A stretch of DNA of 64,000 nucleotides, taken from positions 434,001-498,000 of the forward strand of contig JAFEAQ010000004.1 of assembly GCA_018266295.1 (NCBI GenBank), given 5' to 3'. Shown here in pieces: positions 1 through 8,567 of the stretch. The notes beneath the pieces are model-generated. The model searched no databases. It was not told where the DNA came from and was given only the letters and a program-made list of their open reading frames with translations. The stretch's first letter is position 1; each line of letters starts with the position of its first letter. The position numbers were made by a program, and so were the translations under genes. This DNA comes from Bdellovibrionales bacterium. Its GTDB lineage: Bacteria > Bdellovibrionota > Bdellovibrionia > Bdellovibrionales > Bdellovibrionaceae.

Positions 1-1
1 A

Positions 2-793
2 GAGTTGATTAAGAAATATTCTTACTCGACAGAATACCGAATCGCGCTGGCTGAGATCTATCGTGCGGATGAAAAGTATTCGCAAGCTCAGGAATTTTAT
101 GAGCAAGTGACCGAGGCAGATCCCCGCAATAAGAAAGCCTTCATCGGCTTAGGCGAATGTTATAAAGCATCTGGTCTAGATAAGCAGGCTTTAAAGGCCT
201 TTTTGTCGGCGGCGGTTTTAGATCCGTCGGATGGCGAAGCTCTGTTCCAGGCGGCGAAGTTGCAGCTTGAAACCAACGAGTACGAAAAGGCCATCGCGCA
301 ATTTAAACGGGTTCAGTCGATTAATCCGAACTTCCCGCGCACTTATTACTATATCGGCAAAGCCGCGGTGCTTGCTGGTAACTACAACATGGCGCTGGAA
401 GCGATTAAAAGAGAGAAGCAGGACAACCCGAACTTAGCCGACAGTTATTTGTTGGCCGGGGAAATCTATGCGGCCAAGAAGCAATTTGCTGAGTGTGCGG
501 CGGAGTATTCTCAGTCGATGAAGCTCAGATCCCAAGGGGCGGATACTTATGTGAAAGCCGCTCAGTGTTATCGCCTGTCTGGGTCTGTCGATATTGCTCA
601 AGATTTGCTATCTATGGCATCAAGCCGCGAGTCGGGCTATGCTGATATATATAAAGAGCAAGGCGCGATTTATGAAGTGCGTGGAGACATTCGGGCAGCC
701 GTTCAGTCTTACAATAAATACTTAGCGCTCTCGCCAAATGCTCCGGATCGTGCTGAAATTGAAAATCGCATCAACCGAATTGGTGGCGGTTAA
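2..793 (+). CDS. TPR-repeat protein (5' end outside window)
   Basis: The reading frame is open from the first bases of the window and the codon before the first TTG is still coding, so the true start lies upstream. The visible 262 residues are almost entirely tandem tetratricopeptide repeats with the usual W/Y-G-Y-A-F-P spacing (for example around residues 20-50, 55-85, 90-120 and 215-250). TPR arrays act as protein-binding scaffolds. No catalytic motif is visible. The next gene starts 11 bases after the stop and serS follows, so it may share a transcript with them. The specific partner cannot be read from sequence. Confidence 0.8.
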   Translation, partial: ELIKKYSYSTEYRIALAEIYRADEKYSQAQEFYEQVTEADPRNKKAFIGLGECYKASGLDKQALKAFLSAAVLDPSDGEALFQAAKLQLETNEYEKAIAQFKRVQSINPNFPRTYYYIGKAAVLAGNYNMALEAIKREKQDNPNLADSYLLAGEIYAAKKQFAECAAEYSQSMKLRSQGADTYVKAAQCYRLSGSVDIAQDLLSMASSRESGYADIYKEQGAIYEVRGDIRAAVQSYNKYLALSPNAPDRAEIENRINRIGGG

Positions 794-803
794 AGGGGAA
801 AAC

Positions 804-1112
804 ATGGGGATCTCAGATAAAATGCAGGGTTTTTCGACCAATGTTCAAGATGGAGTGAAAACTTCGTCGGTGTCCTTGATCTGCCTCACCCTTCGTGTGC
901 TGACTGGATTTATGCTGGGTCTAACGCTGGCGTTGATTGGCCAAGAGCTGATTGGCTATGGAACTCTGGCGCTGGTTTTCATGATGGTGGTTGTGATGGG
1001 CTTGGTGCTCAAGACGACATCGGGATGGAACATTGGCAAAATCCTCATTTTAGATCTCATTCTCGTCCTTGTGGCTATGCTCCTCAGGATGTATATTCTC
1101 GTCGCTCCGTAA
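804..1112 (+). CDS. small integral membrane protein, three TM segments
   Basis: A 102-residue protein starting at ATG 804, chosen because AAGGGGAA lies just upstream; an in-frame start at 738 would run deep into the preceding TPR gene. The N-terminal 22 residues are polar. Three hydrophobic segments follow at about residues 23-45, 50-69 and 78-98, with a short basic loop before the last. I do not recognise a family. It sits between a TPR gene and serS with short gaps on both sides, so all three may be cotranscribed. Confidence 0.75.
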   Translation: MGISDKMQGFSTNVQDGVKTSSVSLICLTLRVLTGFMLGLTLALIGQELIGYGTLALVFMMVVVMGLVLKTTSGWNIGKILILDLILVLVAMLLRMYILVAP

Positions 1113-1130
1113 TTTAGAAAGGACTGCAAC

Positions 1131-2426
1131 ATGATCGACATTAAACTTCTCGAGAAAAAAGCCGAGAACGGCCCTAGCTATTTTGATGAATACAAGCAAT
1201 CCCTTTTGAATCGCGGCGCTTCGGCAGAAGTGCTTGAGCAAATCGTTGAGCTCAATAAAAAACGCCGTGAGATGATCACCATTGCTGAGAGCGAAAAAGC
1301 AAAACAGAACAAACTCAGTGGTGAAATCGGCAAACTCAAGCGCGAAGGTGGCGACGTTTCTACGATCATGGCTGAGGTTGAAAAACTTAAGGGTACAGTG
1401 AAGGATCTCGAGGCGAAAGCGGCCGAGATCGACTTGCAAGTGACGAACATTGCTTTGACGATGCCGAATAAGCCGAACAGCTCTGTGCCGGTGGGTGCTT
1501 CTGAAAAAGAAAACAAAGTGATGAAAACTTGGGGAACGCCTCCGACTTTCGGGTTCAAAGTAAAAGAACACTGGGAGTTGGGTGAAAGCCTCGACATCAT
1601 TGATTTTGAACGTGCTGGTAAAACCACGGGAACTCGCTTTGCCTTCTTGAAAGGTGCGGCGGCTCAGATGGAACGTGCTTTGATCCAATTCATGATGGAT
1701 ATGCACTCTACGAAGCATGGTTATACTGAGATGATTCCGCCGTTCATGGTGAACAGCAATAGCTTGCTGGGAACAGGTCAGTTTCCGAAGTTTAAAGAGG
1801 ACGTCTTTAATTTGTCTGGGACGGATTTATACCTGATTCCGACAGCGGAAGTGCCGGTGACGAATTACTATAATAATGAGATTTTGAATGAAACCGATCT
1901 TCCTAAGAGCTTCTGTGCTTACTCTCCGTGCTTCCGTTCTGAAGCCGGCAGTGCCGGTCGAGACACCAAGGGTTTGATCCGTCAGCATCAGTTCGACAAG
2001 GTGGAGCTGATGACGTTTGCTCACCCGGATAAGTCTTATGAACACCATGAGGCCCTCACAAGCCATGCTGAGCAGGTTTTGATCGATCTGGAGCTTCCAT
2101 TCCGTCGTATGCTTCTTTGTACGGGGGATATGGGCTTCGGATCTGCGAAGACCCATGACTTGGAAGTATGGCTTCCGGGCCAGAATACTTATCGCGAGAT
2201 CAGTTCTTGCTCTAATTTTGAGGACTTCCAGGCTCGTCGTGCGAACATTCGCTTCCGCCCAGCGGGTGGTAAGCCTCAGTTCGTGCACACTCTGAATGGT
2301 TCTGGTTTGGCTGTCGGCCGCACCCTCGTTGCGATCTTAGAAAACTATCAGCGCGAGGACGGAAGTGTGGCTATTCCGAAGGCGCTTCAGAACTACATGG
2401 GTGGCCGCAAAGAGATCCGAAAATAA
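1131..2426 (+). CDS. serS: Seryl-tRNA synthetase
   Basis: Cytoplasmic class II aminoacyl-tRNA synthetase that charges tRNA-Ser with serine. It has 431 residues, the normal bacterial length. The N-terminal roughly 110 residues are Lys/Glu-rich and form the long coiled-coil arm that grips the tRNA-Ser variable arm. The catalytic core carries motif 2 ([14 protein letters not shown]) and motif 3 ([18 protein letters not shown]). ATG 1131 follows AGAAAGGA at good spacing. A tRNA-Ser gene lies 60 bases downstream, a fitting neighbour for this enzyme, although that tRNA appears to have its own promoter. Confidence 0.97.
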   Translation: MIDIKLLEKKAENGPSYFDEYKQSLLNRGASAEVLEQIVELNKKRREMITIAESEKAKQNKLSGEIGKLKREGGDVSTIMAEVEKLKGTVKDLEAKAAEIDLQVTNIALTMPNKPNSSVPVGASEKENKVMKTWGTPPTFGFKVKEHWELGESLDIIDFERAGKTTGTRFAFLKGAAAQMERALIQFMMDMHSTKHGYTEMIPPFMVNSNSLLGTGQFPKFKEDVFNLSGTDLYLIPTAEVPVTNYYNNEILNETDLPKSFCAYSPCFRSEAGSAGRDTKGLIRQHQFDKVELMTFAHPDKSYEHHEALTSHAEQVLIDLELPFRRMLLCTGDMGFGSAKTHDLEVWLPGQNTYREISSCSNFEDFQARRANIRFRPAGGKPQFVHTLNGSGLAVGRTLVAILENYQREDGSVAIPKALQNYMGGRKEIRK

Positions 2427-2450
2427 ACACCGCGTTAAGTTAACAACTGC

Positions 2451-2479
2451 TTGAACCAGCTCACCAAAACCAATAAAAC
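2451..2479 (+). promoter_or_regulatory. Sigma-70-type promoter for tRNA-Ser(UGA)
   Basis: TTGAAC at 2451-2456 and TAAAAC at 2474-2479 are separated by 17 bases, ending 7 bases before the mature tRNA start. This is the expected place for a tRNA promoter. Confidence 0.55.
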
Positions 2480-2486
2480 GGTCGAC

Positions 2487-2576
2487 GGAGAGCTGGTAGA
2501 GCGGTTGAATACACCAGTCTTGAAAACTGGCAGGCCTTCGCGGGCCTCGAGGGTTCGAATCCCTCGCTCTCCGCCA
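2487..2576 (+). tRNA. tRNA-Ser(UGA)
   Basis: Acceptor stem GGAGAGC pairs with GCTCTCC, followed by discriminator G and an encoded CCA. The anticodon loop CTTGAAA is closed by CCAGT/ACTGG and gives anticodon TGA. A long variable arm (GGCCTTCGCGGGCC region) identifies the serine class, and the T-loop TTCGAAT is intact. It lies directly downstream of serS. Confidence 0.95.
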
Positions 2577-2698
2577 TTTTGGTCTCATAAGCTTCTTAGC
2601 TGATTCTCACTGACAAAATCCTAATAAAAATAACCGCTTGTAGTGCTTTGGTAGCATCAGTTTTGCATTCTTTCTCAGTTACATCCTGGAGACTTTGA

Positions 2699-3781
2699 AT
2701 GCGATTTAAAGCCCTTTTTCTGTCTTTTGCTTTTACAGTGATGACCTTTTTAGGTCAGGGGCACGCTTTGGCTGTCGAAAGCTGCTCTGCTGTTTTTAGC
2801 GGAGAGAAGGCTTCCTCCCAGGTCGCACATTACGAGAAAGAATTTGAATATGCGGATGGAAAAAACCCGCGCCTTTACTCTGTTCTTCAGTCCTTTATCT
2901 CAGACGCTAAAAAACAGCATTTGCAACTTCCGTCGGATCTGCTCGGCACATCCGAAGGCGAAGCAACAAATAATTTAAAGTTGGCGCGGAAGTGGATCAA
3001 GAATGCGCAAATCGAAGCAGCGAAAGGGCCGAATCTTTCTGTCCCAGAAAATAAAATGAGCTTTTTGGGTCTAGCTGCAAGTGATGTTTATCTTGTGCGC
3101 TTAAAGGGAGACGAAAAAGTTATTTTCCGTCCTGGCATTGAGCATGTTGAAAACTCAAACGGAGGACGCTACGAAAATACTGATGGTGGAAACATTACGA
3201 TCATTCGTAAAACACTCCTTGCTTATAAACTCAACCGTTGGTTGGGATTGAAATCCGTACCTGATGCTTGGATAGGTACTCTTAATGGGCAGGTTGGATT
3301 GTTCTCGGAGTTTATCAAGCACCCTATTAGCGATAATGCCTGGAGCTATGAAGTGCACAAAAGTAACGATTCAAGGCTGAAGCGTTTTTACGATATGGAA
3401 GCTTTCGAATTTCTTATTGGCAACTACGAAGCAGAGTGGGGGTTCAATGTTTTGAGCCGCACGAAGAATAAAGACATGCGTGATGGCGAAGGTGCAATTT
3501 CAGCGTTAAGTGAAGTGGATCCCGTTGTTATTGATCATGATCCAGCGTTCATTCCGGGGCTTTCGCACAAGAGTTTGAGTTACTCTGCTAGCACCGGTTC
3601 GAACTTGCCTACACGCTATACGGCGTCTTTTCTGCAGAAACTTAAAGCCCTGACACCTGAAGCCGTCGCTGAAGTTCTAGGTTCCGATGCGACGCCAAGT
3701 GAGGTGTCTGGGATTCTCTTCCGTCGCGCGCTCATGCTGAGAGATATTGAGCTGCATGGCGCGGAATCTATTATTAAATAG
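2699..3781 (+). CDS. Secreted protein with possible HipA/PI-kinase-like fold
   Basis: A 360-residue protein with a signal peptide (residues 1 to about 25, ending near HALA-VE) and a GGAG ribosome site before ATG 2699. A stretch near residue 145 (KVIFRPG) could be a phosphate-loop or lysine strand. Residues about 231-255 contain FLIGNYEAEWGFNVL and residues about 275-285 contain VVIDHDPAF. This order resembles the catalytic GNxDRHxxN and DxD motifs of HipA, Fam20 and PI-kinase-like enzymes, but the catalytic Asp-Arg-His is not conserved. It may be an exported pseudokinase or only a fold relative. Confidence in the gene is high and in the function low. Confidence 0.6.
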   Translation: MRFKALFLSFAFTVMTFLGQGHALAVESCSAVFSGEKASSQVAHYEKEFEYADGKNPRLYSVLQSFISDAKKQHLQLPSDLLGTSEGEATNNLKLARKWIKNAQIEAAKGPNLSVPENKMSFLGLAASDVYLVRLKGDEKVIFRPGIEHVENSNGGRYENTDGGNITIIRKTLLAYKLNRWLGLKSVPDAWIGTLNGQVGLFSEFIKHPISDNAWSYEVHKSNDSRLKRFYDMEAFEFLIGNYEAEWGFNVLSRTKNKDMRDGEGAISALSEVDPVVIDHDPAFIPGLSHKSLSYSASTGSNLPTRYTASFLQKLKALTPEAVAEVLGSDATPSEVSGILFRRALMLRDIELHGAESIIK

Positions 3782-4223
3782 CGTCTTCAATGCTGGATGA
3801 GAACCAGCGGCGGATCGTGTCCTCTCCAAAAAGTTCGTAGTTGTAATCCAAGAACTTTTCGAGATTCGTTTCAAACTTAAAGCCATTCTTTTCAAAAAGC
3901 GGAACTAGATCCGGCTGATGGTGTAAGTAAGTGCCGAAGTATTTCTCGCAGTAGTTCATATAGTCACGGGTATAAAGCAAGAAAACGTGCCACATCTGAT
4001 CGATCTCGCGCATGTCATCGTCCATGATGTAGAAAAAATCCAACTCTTCGTTTTTTGGACTCGCTTGACGATCGAGGTCGTGCTTTTTGGTGCCCCAGAA
4101 AAAGCGCATCAGGTCTGTAAAGATGTCTTCGGCGCGGTCAGCTTTGTTCGGGTGTTCTTTTTGAAAACGACGAACAACAGGTAGGTTTTTGTATTCTAAA
4201 ATTTCTTCGAGGGTGCAAAGCAT
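3774..4223 (-). CDS. GRDP-like (glycine-rich-domain-protein-like) protein
   Basis: A 149-residue soluble protein starting at ATG 4223 after AAGGAG. The centre (about residues 75-105) reads IDQMWHVFLLYTRDYMNYCEK, then FGTYLHHQPD. The MWHxFLLYTxxYxxFC...LHHxP signature resembles the GRDP-like/DUF1399 family (PF07173), whose function is unknown. It has no signal peptide or membrane segment. It lies 53 bases downstream of a 28-codon Cys-rich peptide gene, separated by a hairpin, and probably on the same transcript. Its last 8 bases overlap the convergent upstream gene. It could be a maturation, binding or immunity partner of the peptide, but that is inference from position. Confidence 0.7.
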   Translation of the reverse strand: MLCTLEEILEYKNLPVVRRFQKEHPNKADRAEDIFTDLMRFFWGTKKHDLDRQASPKNEELDFFYIMDDDMREIDQMWHVFLLYTRDYMNYCEKYFGTYLHHQPDLVPLFEKNGFKFETNLEKFLDYNYELFGEDTIRRWFSSSIEDAI

Positions 4224-4240
4224 ACTTACTCCTTTATACG

Positions 4241-4270
4241 AAGGGCGACGAGGAAGGACTCGCCGCCCTT
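4241..4270 (-). terminator. Intercistronic hairpin without U-tract
   Basis: AAGGGCGACGAG and CTCGCCGCCCTT form a 12-bp stem (one mismatch) around a 6-base loop between the peptide gene and the GRDP-like gene. There is no T-run, so it may act as an attenuator or as 3'-end protection that sets unequal expression of the two genes. Confidence 0.55.
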
Positions 4271-4276
4271 AGCAAA

Positions 4277-4363
4277 TTAACGAACGATAGCGCAACATTT
4301 TCCGAAACACTTATCTTTGGCTTTTTTATTGGTCATGATGGTTTGAATAAGACTTTTTTTCAT
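4277..4363 (-). CDS. 28-residue Lys/Cys-rich peptide (possible modified-peptide precursor)
   Basis: The gene starts at ATG 4363, preceded by a near-perfect GGAGGA Shine-Dalgarno, and ends TAA at 4277-4279. The product is basic. Its N-terminal half begins MKKSLIQTIM and its C-terminal part is KDKCFGKCCAIVR, with three cysteines. A TATAAT -10 box sits 37 bases upstream of the start codon. A strong ribosome site, a short basic leader-like half, a Cys-rich tail, a following hairpin and a linked small protein gene resemble ribosomally made peptide or metal-binding peptide operons. No modifying enzyme is visible nearby, so the role is open. The gene is too short for routine callers. Confidence 0.6.
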   Translation of the reverse strand: MKKSLIQTIMTNKKAKDKCFGKCCAIVR

Positions 4364-4399
4364 GGGTCCTCCTTTCAAAAACAAAGCTAAACAAGATTA

Positions 4400-4405
4400 A
4401 TTATA
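4400..4405 (-). promoter_or_regulatory. -10 box of the Cys-peptide operon
   Basis: A perfect TATAAT on the minus strand lies 37 bases before ATG 4363. The position 17 bases upstream has no good -35 hexamer, which would fit activator-dependent transcription by the divergent LysR protein. Confidence 0.45.
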
Positions 4406-4435
4406 AAAAATAATTGAAAATGAGGGTCTGTATGA

Positions 4436-4458
4436 TAGGTAAAAGTCTATGATACCTA
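4436..4458. promoter_or_regulatory. Possible LysR operator (TAGGT-N13-ACCTA)
   Basis: An interrupted inverted repeat TAGGT/ACCTA covers the lysR start codon, and the hexamer ATGATA occurs at 4432 and 4449. It fits the loose T-N11-A style of LysR sites but is short. Confidence 0.25.
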
Positions 4459-5294
4459 CACCGACCGAAATCACTTACTTTTTAGAGGTCTACCAAACGA
4501 AACACGTGTCCAAAGCGGCGATGCGACTTGGCATTACTCAGCCGACGTTGACACAGGCGCTGCAAAAGCTTGAGGAAAAGCTCAAAACCACGCTGTTTCA
4601 TAGAACAAAGCAAGGGGTTGTGCCAACGACGAGTGCGACGGTGTTCTATAGCCGTGCTAATAGTTTAAAAGAATGCTGGAGCGATATCCAAGATGGCGTC
4701 TTTAACTCTGACACAGAGATAGAAGGCTCGTTCGTGGTTGGTTGCCATCAAAGTGTGGGTGCTTATACAGCGCCAAGGCTTTTAAAGAACTTAGAGAAAG
4801 AGGCTCCGAAGCTCCATGTAAAATTTGTGCATGATTTTTCTCGTAAGATTACAGAGAAGGTCGTCTCCTACGAAGTCGATATGGGTTATGTCGTAAATCC
4901 TGCAAAGCATCCAGACCTAGTGTTCAAAAAGCTCGGCGACGATAGAGTAACGTTCTGGAAAAAGAAGGGTGCCGAGAATTTACCTAAGAGAATTTTTGCC
5001 GATGGCAGTCGCGCACAAACTGAAGATCTGCTTGGTAAAACGATGAAGAAACATTTTGGTGATTGGAAGATTGTCGAATCCACCAGCTTGGAACTGATTC
5101 GTACTTTGACGAGTCAAGGCTTGGGAGTTGGCGTTTTGCCAGAACGTGTGGCACATGCGGAAAGCAAGGATCTCGTGATTTTTGACAAGTCGTTGCCATC
5201 GCGCCCGGATGAAATTTATCTCGCCTATCGTAAGGAAGTTCTTTCTTCGAATGCAGGCCGCGAGCTCTTAAGACTTGCGACTTTCCCACTCTAG
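4449..5294 (+). CDS. LysR-family transcriptional regulator
   Basis: A 281-residue regulator with the LysR N-terminal winged helix-turn-helix: residues 5-60 read TEITYFLEVYQTKHVSKAA, then RLGITQPTLTQALQKLEEKL. A substrate-binding domain follows from about residue 90. It is transcribed divergently from the Cys-peptide/GRDP-like pair with 85 bases between the start codons. LysR proteins commonly control the divergent operon, so this pair is the likely target. No ligand can be inferred. The 3' end overlaps by 4 bases the end of the convergent acyltransferase-like gene. Confidence 0.9.
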   Translation: MIPTPTEITYFLEVYQTKHVSKAAMRLGITQPTLTQALQKLEEKLKTTLFHRTKQGVVPTTSATVFYSRANSLKECWSDIQDGVFNSDTEIEGSFVVGCHQSVGAYTAPRLLKNLEKEAPKLHVKFVHDFSRKITEKVVSYEVDMGYVVNPAKHPDLVFKKLGDDRVTFWKKKGAENLPKRIFADGSRAQTEDLLGKTMKKHFGDWKIVESTSLELIRTLTSQGLGVGVLPERVAHAESKDLVIFDKSLPSRPDEIYLAYRKEVLSSNAGRELLRLATFPL

Positions 5295-6352
5295 GGGTTT
5301 TTCGATGTCGCAACTTGTATGTTTCTAAATAAGCTCACGATAACACGTGTACTGAGTTCGGTGGCAACTAGAATGAAGATCCAAAAAAGATCCATCAAGC
5401 GCGGGCTATCAACGAACTTGTCATTCCACTGAAGCGCCAATGGCATAAAGGCGAATTCGATGAAGTAGCAAAGCCCGAAGTGTCGGTTCCAGCTAAGACT
5501 CGAGAGCCATCGAACAAAGACAAACTTACCGAGGAACTCGTTTACGCTATCAAGCCAGCTGAGTCTGAGCCAAATTAAAATGACAGCAAACCGACTCCAG
5601 AAAAACCACGGAGTGCCGGAAAACACATAATAATAAAACCCGGTGTTTGTGATCGAGATATTGTCATTAAAGGGAAAGAGCGCGATGAAAACCACAGCGA
5701 TGATGAGTAATACCGGAAGTTCCCACTTCAACCCTTTGTAAGCAACCGAAGTTTGTGGGAATTGACGAAGTAGGCGACCGATGGAAAACCCAAGAACCGG
5801 AATCGCTAGCCATGGTAGCAAGCCCCAACCGATGGTTTTATCCACATCCAAGTCACCTACAATGATCTGGCCGCCAAGTTCGCTAAAATTATTTTTTAAG
5901 CCCTGCCAATAATCCACCGGCACAGCCAAAAGCCCCAGCGAAACAAGGCTTAAGAGAGTTAGAATAACCTTATTCGATGGAATGAATTGCACGACAATAA
6001 TACTTAGGAACAAGTAACCGTAGAGATTCCACTCCCAGCTTGAAGGGTCCGAGAAATCAAACCTGTCATGGGCAAGCATCCCGATAAAACCGACGGTGAT
6101 AAGCAAATATCTTTGCCAGTTCAGACGTTTTTTTGAGTAGCCGATCAAGAAGAACGAGATAAATGCCAGAATGATTCCTGAATAACCCCAATAGTTCAAA
6201 AAGAAATCTGTCAGAAGGCCAAAGAAGGATTGTGTGGGGCCGAAGATCATTTTCTCTTGGCCGAAGCTTGTTTCCCAAACATGGTAAAACGTGACGACCA
6301 AGATGCAAAAACTACGAAAGATATCTAAAGCATAAAAACGCCGAGAGCTCAT
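5291..6352 (-). CDS. Acyltransferase-3-like polytopic membrane protein (paralog A)
   Basis: A 353-residue protein with about ten hydrophobic segments. The first helix reads ALDIFRSFCILVVTFYHVWE. The D-x-x-R then (F/Y)HVW pattern matches the start of acyltransferase-3 / OafA-like enzymes, where the Arg and His are important for acyl transfer to cell-surface substrates. It is clearly paralogous to the protein at 13209-14240 (shared FFLIG, DPSSWEW/DPSTWNW, GWGLLPWL/GWNILPWL, and SSLSWNRHFGLCYF against SSLRWNQRLGFCYL). ATG 6352 overlaps the stop of the aminopropyltransferase-like gene (ATGA), showing translational coupling. The acyl acceptor is unknown. Confidence 0.75.
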   Translation of the reverse strand: MSSRRFYALDIFRSFCILVVTFYHVWETSFGQEKMIFGPTQSFFGLLTDFFLNYWGYSGIILAFISFFLIGYSKKRLNWQRYLLITVGFIGMLAHDRFDFSDPSSWEWNLYGYLFLSIIVVQFIPSNKVILTLLSLVSLGLLAVPVDYWQGLKNNFSELGGQIIVGDLDVDKTIGWGLLPWLAIPVLGFSIGRLLRQFPQTSVAYKGLKWELPVLLIIAVVFIALFPFNDNISITNTGFYYYVFSGTPWFFWSRFAVILIWLRLSWLDSVNEFLGKFVFVRWLSSLSWNRHFGLCYFIEFAFMPLALQWNDKFVDSPRLMDLFWIFILVATELSTRVIVSLFRNIQVATSKNP

Positions 6353-7890
6353 TCCTCGAGTCTAGGCAATGTCGGTTTAAAAAGCGAGTGAACAAATTCG
6401 TCTTGCGCAGGGGGTAGTTCCGTTTGCGTGAACTCTTTTTTGAATTCTTCTAGTTTTAAGGAGCTTTCAGGAAGGTCCGAAGCAAAGACAAAGGTTTCAC
6501 CTTTTTCATAGGCGATAATGGAGCGAAACGGAACTTTGCGAAGGGTTGAATGAACAACGTCAGAACTCCCGCGAACTGGAAAGTCGAAGACGATGAACGA
6601 CTCAGGAGCCAGCCGCTTATGAAGCATACGATAGAATTCAAGGCTGAATAACTTTGCGACCTCATAGCTAAATGGATAAGGGAAATCGAGGAAAACGGCA
6701 TCCCAGGCTTCTTTGGTTTCGCGTAAGAAATGGAAGGCGTCGTCAGTAATTAAATGAACTTTGGGATTTAAAAGCGAGTTGCGGTTTAAATCCGTCCAGC
6801 GCGGATCTTCTTTAGCAAGACGAAGAATCATTGGATCTAGTTCCACCATCGTAATTTCCGTGGCGTCCGGTAGAGTCGCAAGTATGTCTCGCATCAAAAG
6901 GCCGTCGCCCGCACCCAAGATCAAAATCTTTTTGGGCGTAAAAGGGGCTAGCTTCAGCGCGCCCTGCAAAAAGGCATAGTGATACTCCTTTTCAAAGCGC
7001 GAATCGAACTGGAATTGACGGTTGAGATAAAGCTGAAAGAAAGGCCCATCGTCGTCAATACCATCAACGACATCAATTGCTTGGTAAGGGCTGAGAATCC
7101 GTTGGACTTTGATTTTATGAGCGAGATCACTGAAGTAACCCCCGATCTCAGAGAAAGAAGTCACTCTGTTGGGAAACCCATCGTAATAGGTCATCCTGAG
7201 TGCGATCTGCTGAAGGCTACTATGTGCCGCCGCAAGAACTGCGATAAAGAAAAAAGCTCCGATCAAAGAGGCATGGGCCGAAGCTTCTTTCTTAGGAAAA
7301 TGTGTGTAGATACTTAGGCAGAGACACCCGCTTAAGAAGGCGATCACTAAGGCACTGCCGTAAATTTCTAAATGAGGAATAACAAACACAGGAATGAGGA
7401 TCGAGGCCACCAGAGCACCGAAGTAACTAAAGGCAAGAATCTGGTTGAGGCCTTTTGGGTCTTCAGGTTGAGCGCGCATTCGAAAAAGCAAAGGAGTTTC
7501 GTACCCCGTGAGCGCACCCAGAATCAAAGATGTCATCCCGGAGCCCAAGGCAAAAAGCAGAGCAAGTGGAATCAGGCGAATCGAAAAATCACCGATTTGA
7601 ATATGGCGAAGCCCCGGCAAAAACGACAAGTAAGTGACAACCAAAGGTGAAACCGCACCAAGACACATCAGCATGAGCTCAATCTTGAAAAGACTATGCA
7701 AAGGATCCTTTGCTTTTGCAGACCGCTTACTGCCAATACCTATACCTAAGATAAATAGTGCGCTCGATAGGCAGAAACCGATGATCTCTTCACCTAAAGT
7801 CACCGCGAAGGTTTTTGCCATCAGACTTTGATAGGCAAACCCACAGAAGGACAGTGCGAATGATAGTACTTTTAATTTCCGATCACCCAT
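6349..7890 (-). CDS. Membrane-anchored spermidine-synthase-like protein
   Basis: A 513-residue protein starting at ATG 7890 (MGDRKLKV), which overlaps the end of the upstream gene by 19 bases. The frame stays open upstream, but that part is a shadow of the neighbour. Residues 1 to about 210 hold seven or so membrane helices. A Rossmann methyltransferase-like domain follows with ILILGAGDGLLMRDI and VELDPMILRLA, the pattern of spermidine synthases. Expected catalytic parts are altered: SRFEKEYHYAF stands where SxDExxYHExL is usual, and DFPYP replaces DxxDP. It may transfer an aminopropyl-like group to an unusual acceptor or be inactive. Confidence 0.75.
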   Translation of the reverse strand: MGDRKLKVLSFALSFCGFAYQSLMAKTFAVTLGEEIIGFCLSSALFILGIGIGSKRSAKAKDPLHSLFKIELMLMCLGAVSPLVVTYLSFLPGLRHIQIGDFSIRLIPLALLFALGSGMTSLILGALTGYETPLLFRMRAQPEDPKGLNQILAFSYFGALVASILIPVFVIPHLEIYGSALVIAFLSGCLCLSIYTHFPKKEASAHASLIGAFFFIAVLAAAHSSLQQIALRMTYYDGFPNRVTSFSEIGGYFSDLAHKIKVQRILSPYQAIDVVDGIDDDGPFFQLYLNRQFQFDSRFEKEYHYAFLQGALKLAPFTPKKILILGAGDGLLMRDILATLPDATEITMVELDPMILRLAKEDPRWTDLNRNSLLNPKVHLITDDAFHFLRETKEAWDAVFLDFPYPFSYEVAKLFSLEFYRMLHKRLAPESFIVFDFPVRGSSDVVHSTLRKVPFRSIIAYEKGETFVFASDLPESSLKLEEFKKEFTQTELPPAQDEFVHSLFKPTLPRLEE

Positions 7891-8567
7891 TTTTCCAACT
7901 GTTCCTGATAAAGATTGAAATAGCTGACGATAAACCAAGCTATGCCGAGAAATCCCGCGCCGATCGCTGAAACTTCCAGCGTGTGAATTTTCTTTTGGTG
8001 AAATCCCCAGACTATTCCACACACTAGTGCGAGTCCTAAATTGGCTAGCGCTAGCCACAGACTTGTTTTCAGAGTCCCCAATAAGCGATTTAAAAAAAGT
8101 GCAAACAGCAGTCCGGCAAAGAACATTCCCAGATAGTCTGTAAAGAGAGCTCGCTCCGTCTTGGCTTCTTCTTCGCTGGACTCGTTTAAGATTCGAAGAA
8201 TTAGCGGAAGCTCCATTCCGGAGAGGAAGCCAATAAGAATGATGAATAAGTAACTCACGAAGCTTGCATGGGCTCGGTATTCGATATCGGCGCCGACAAG
8301 GCAAAAAGGTGCAGCAATAGCTAAGCAAGATAAGGCGACTTCAATCCAGATGAAGCGCCTTTCAGCGGAGCCACGAATCGGAGTTAAGAAAGCCCCAACG
8401 CCCATCGAAGCAATATACACGCCGGTGGTGACAGTATATTGAAGAACGACGTCGCCCCAAAGAATGGAGAGAATTTGCGCAAGAACCAACTCATACGCGT
8501 AGCTACAAAAAGCTGTTATAAAAATCAAGGACAGTAAAAAACGAAAACGTCCAGCCGCTGTCATCAC
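7872..8567 (-). CDS. Polytopic membrane protein related to the membrane half of SpeE-like proteins
   Basis: A 231-residue protein with about seven hydrophobic segments. Its first helix, FCSYAYELVLAQILSILWG, resembles the start of the membrane domain of fused spermidine-synthase-like proteins, and the next gene begins similarly (FCGFAYQSLMAKTFAVTLG). The two genes therefore look like a split or duplicated pair: one membrane unit alone and one fused to the Rossmann domain. It overlaps the prepilin gene upstream by 4 bases and the downstream gene by 19, so all are translationally coupled. Confidence 0.7.
   Translation of the reverse strand: MMTAAGRFRFLLSLIFITAFCSYAYELVLAQILSILWGDVVLQYTVTTGVYIASMGVGAFLTPIRGSAERRFIWIEVALSCLAIAAPFCLVGADIEYRAHASFVSYLFIILIGFLSGMELPLILRILNESSEEEAKTERALFTDYLGMFFAGLLFALFLNRLLGTLKTSLWLALANLGLALVCGIVWGFHQKKIHTLEVSAIGAGFLGIAWFIVSYFNLYQEQLEKWVIGN

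Noticed and set aside
6349-8328. A 659-codon reading of the spermidine-synthase-like gene
   Set aside because: The first 146 codons lie in another frame of the upstream membrane protein gene and lack membrane or domain features. ATG 7890 fits the family and the coupling.
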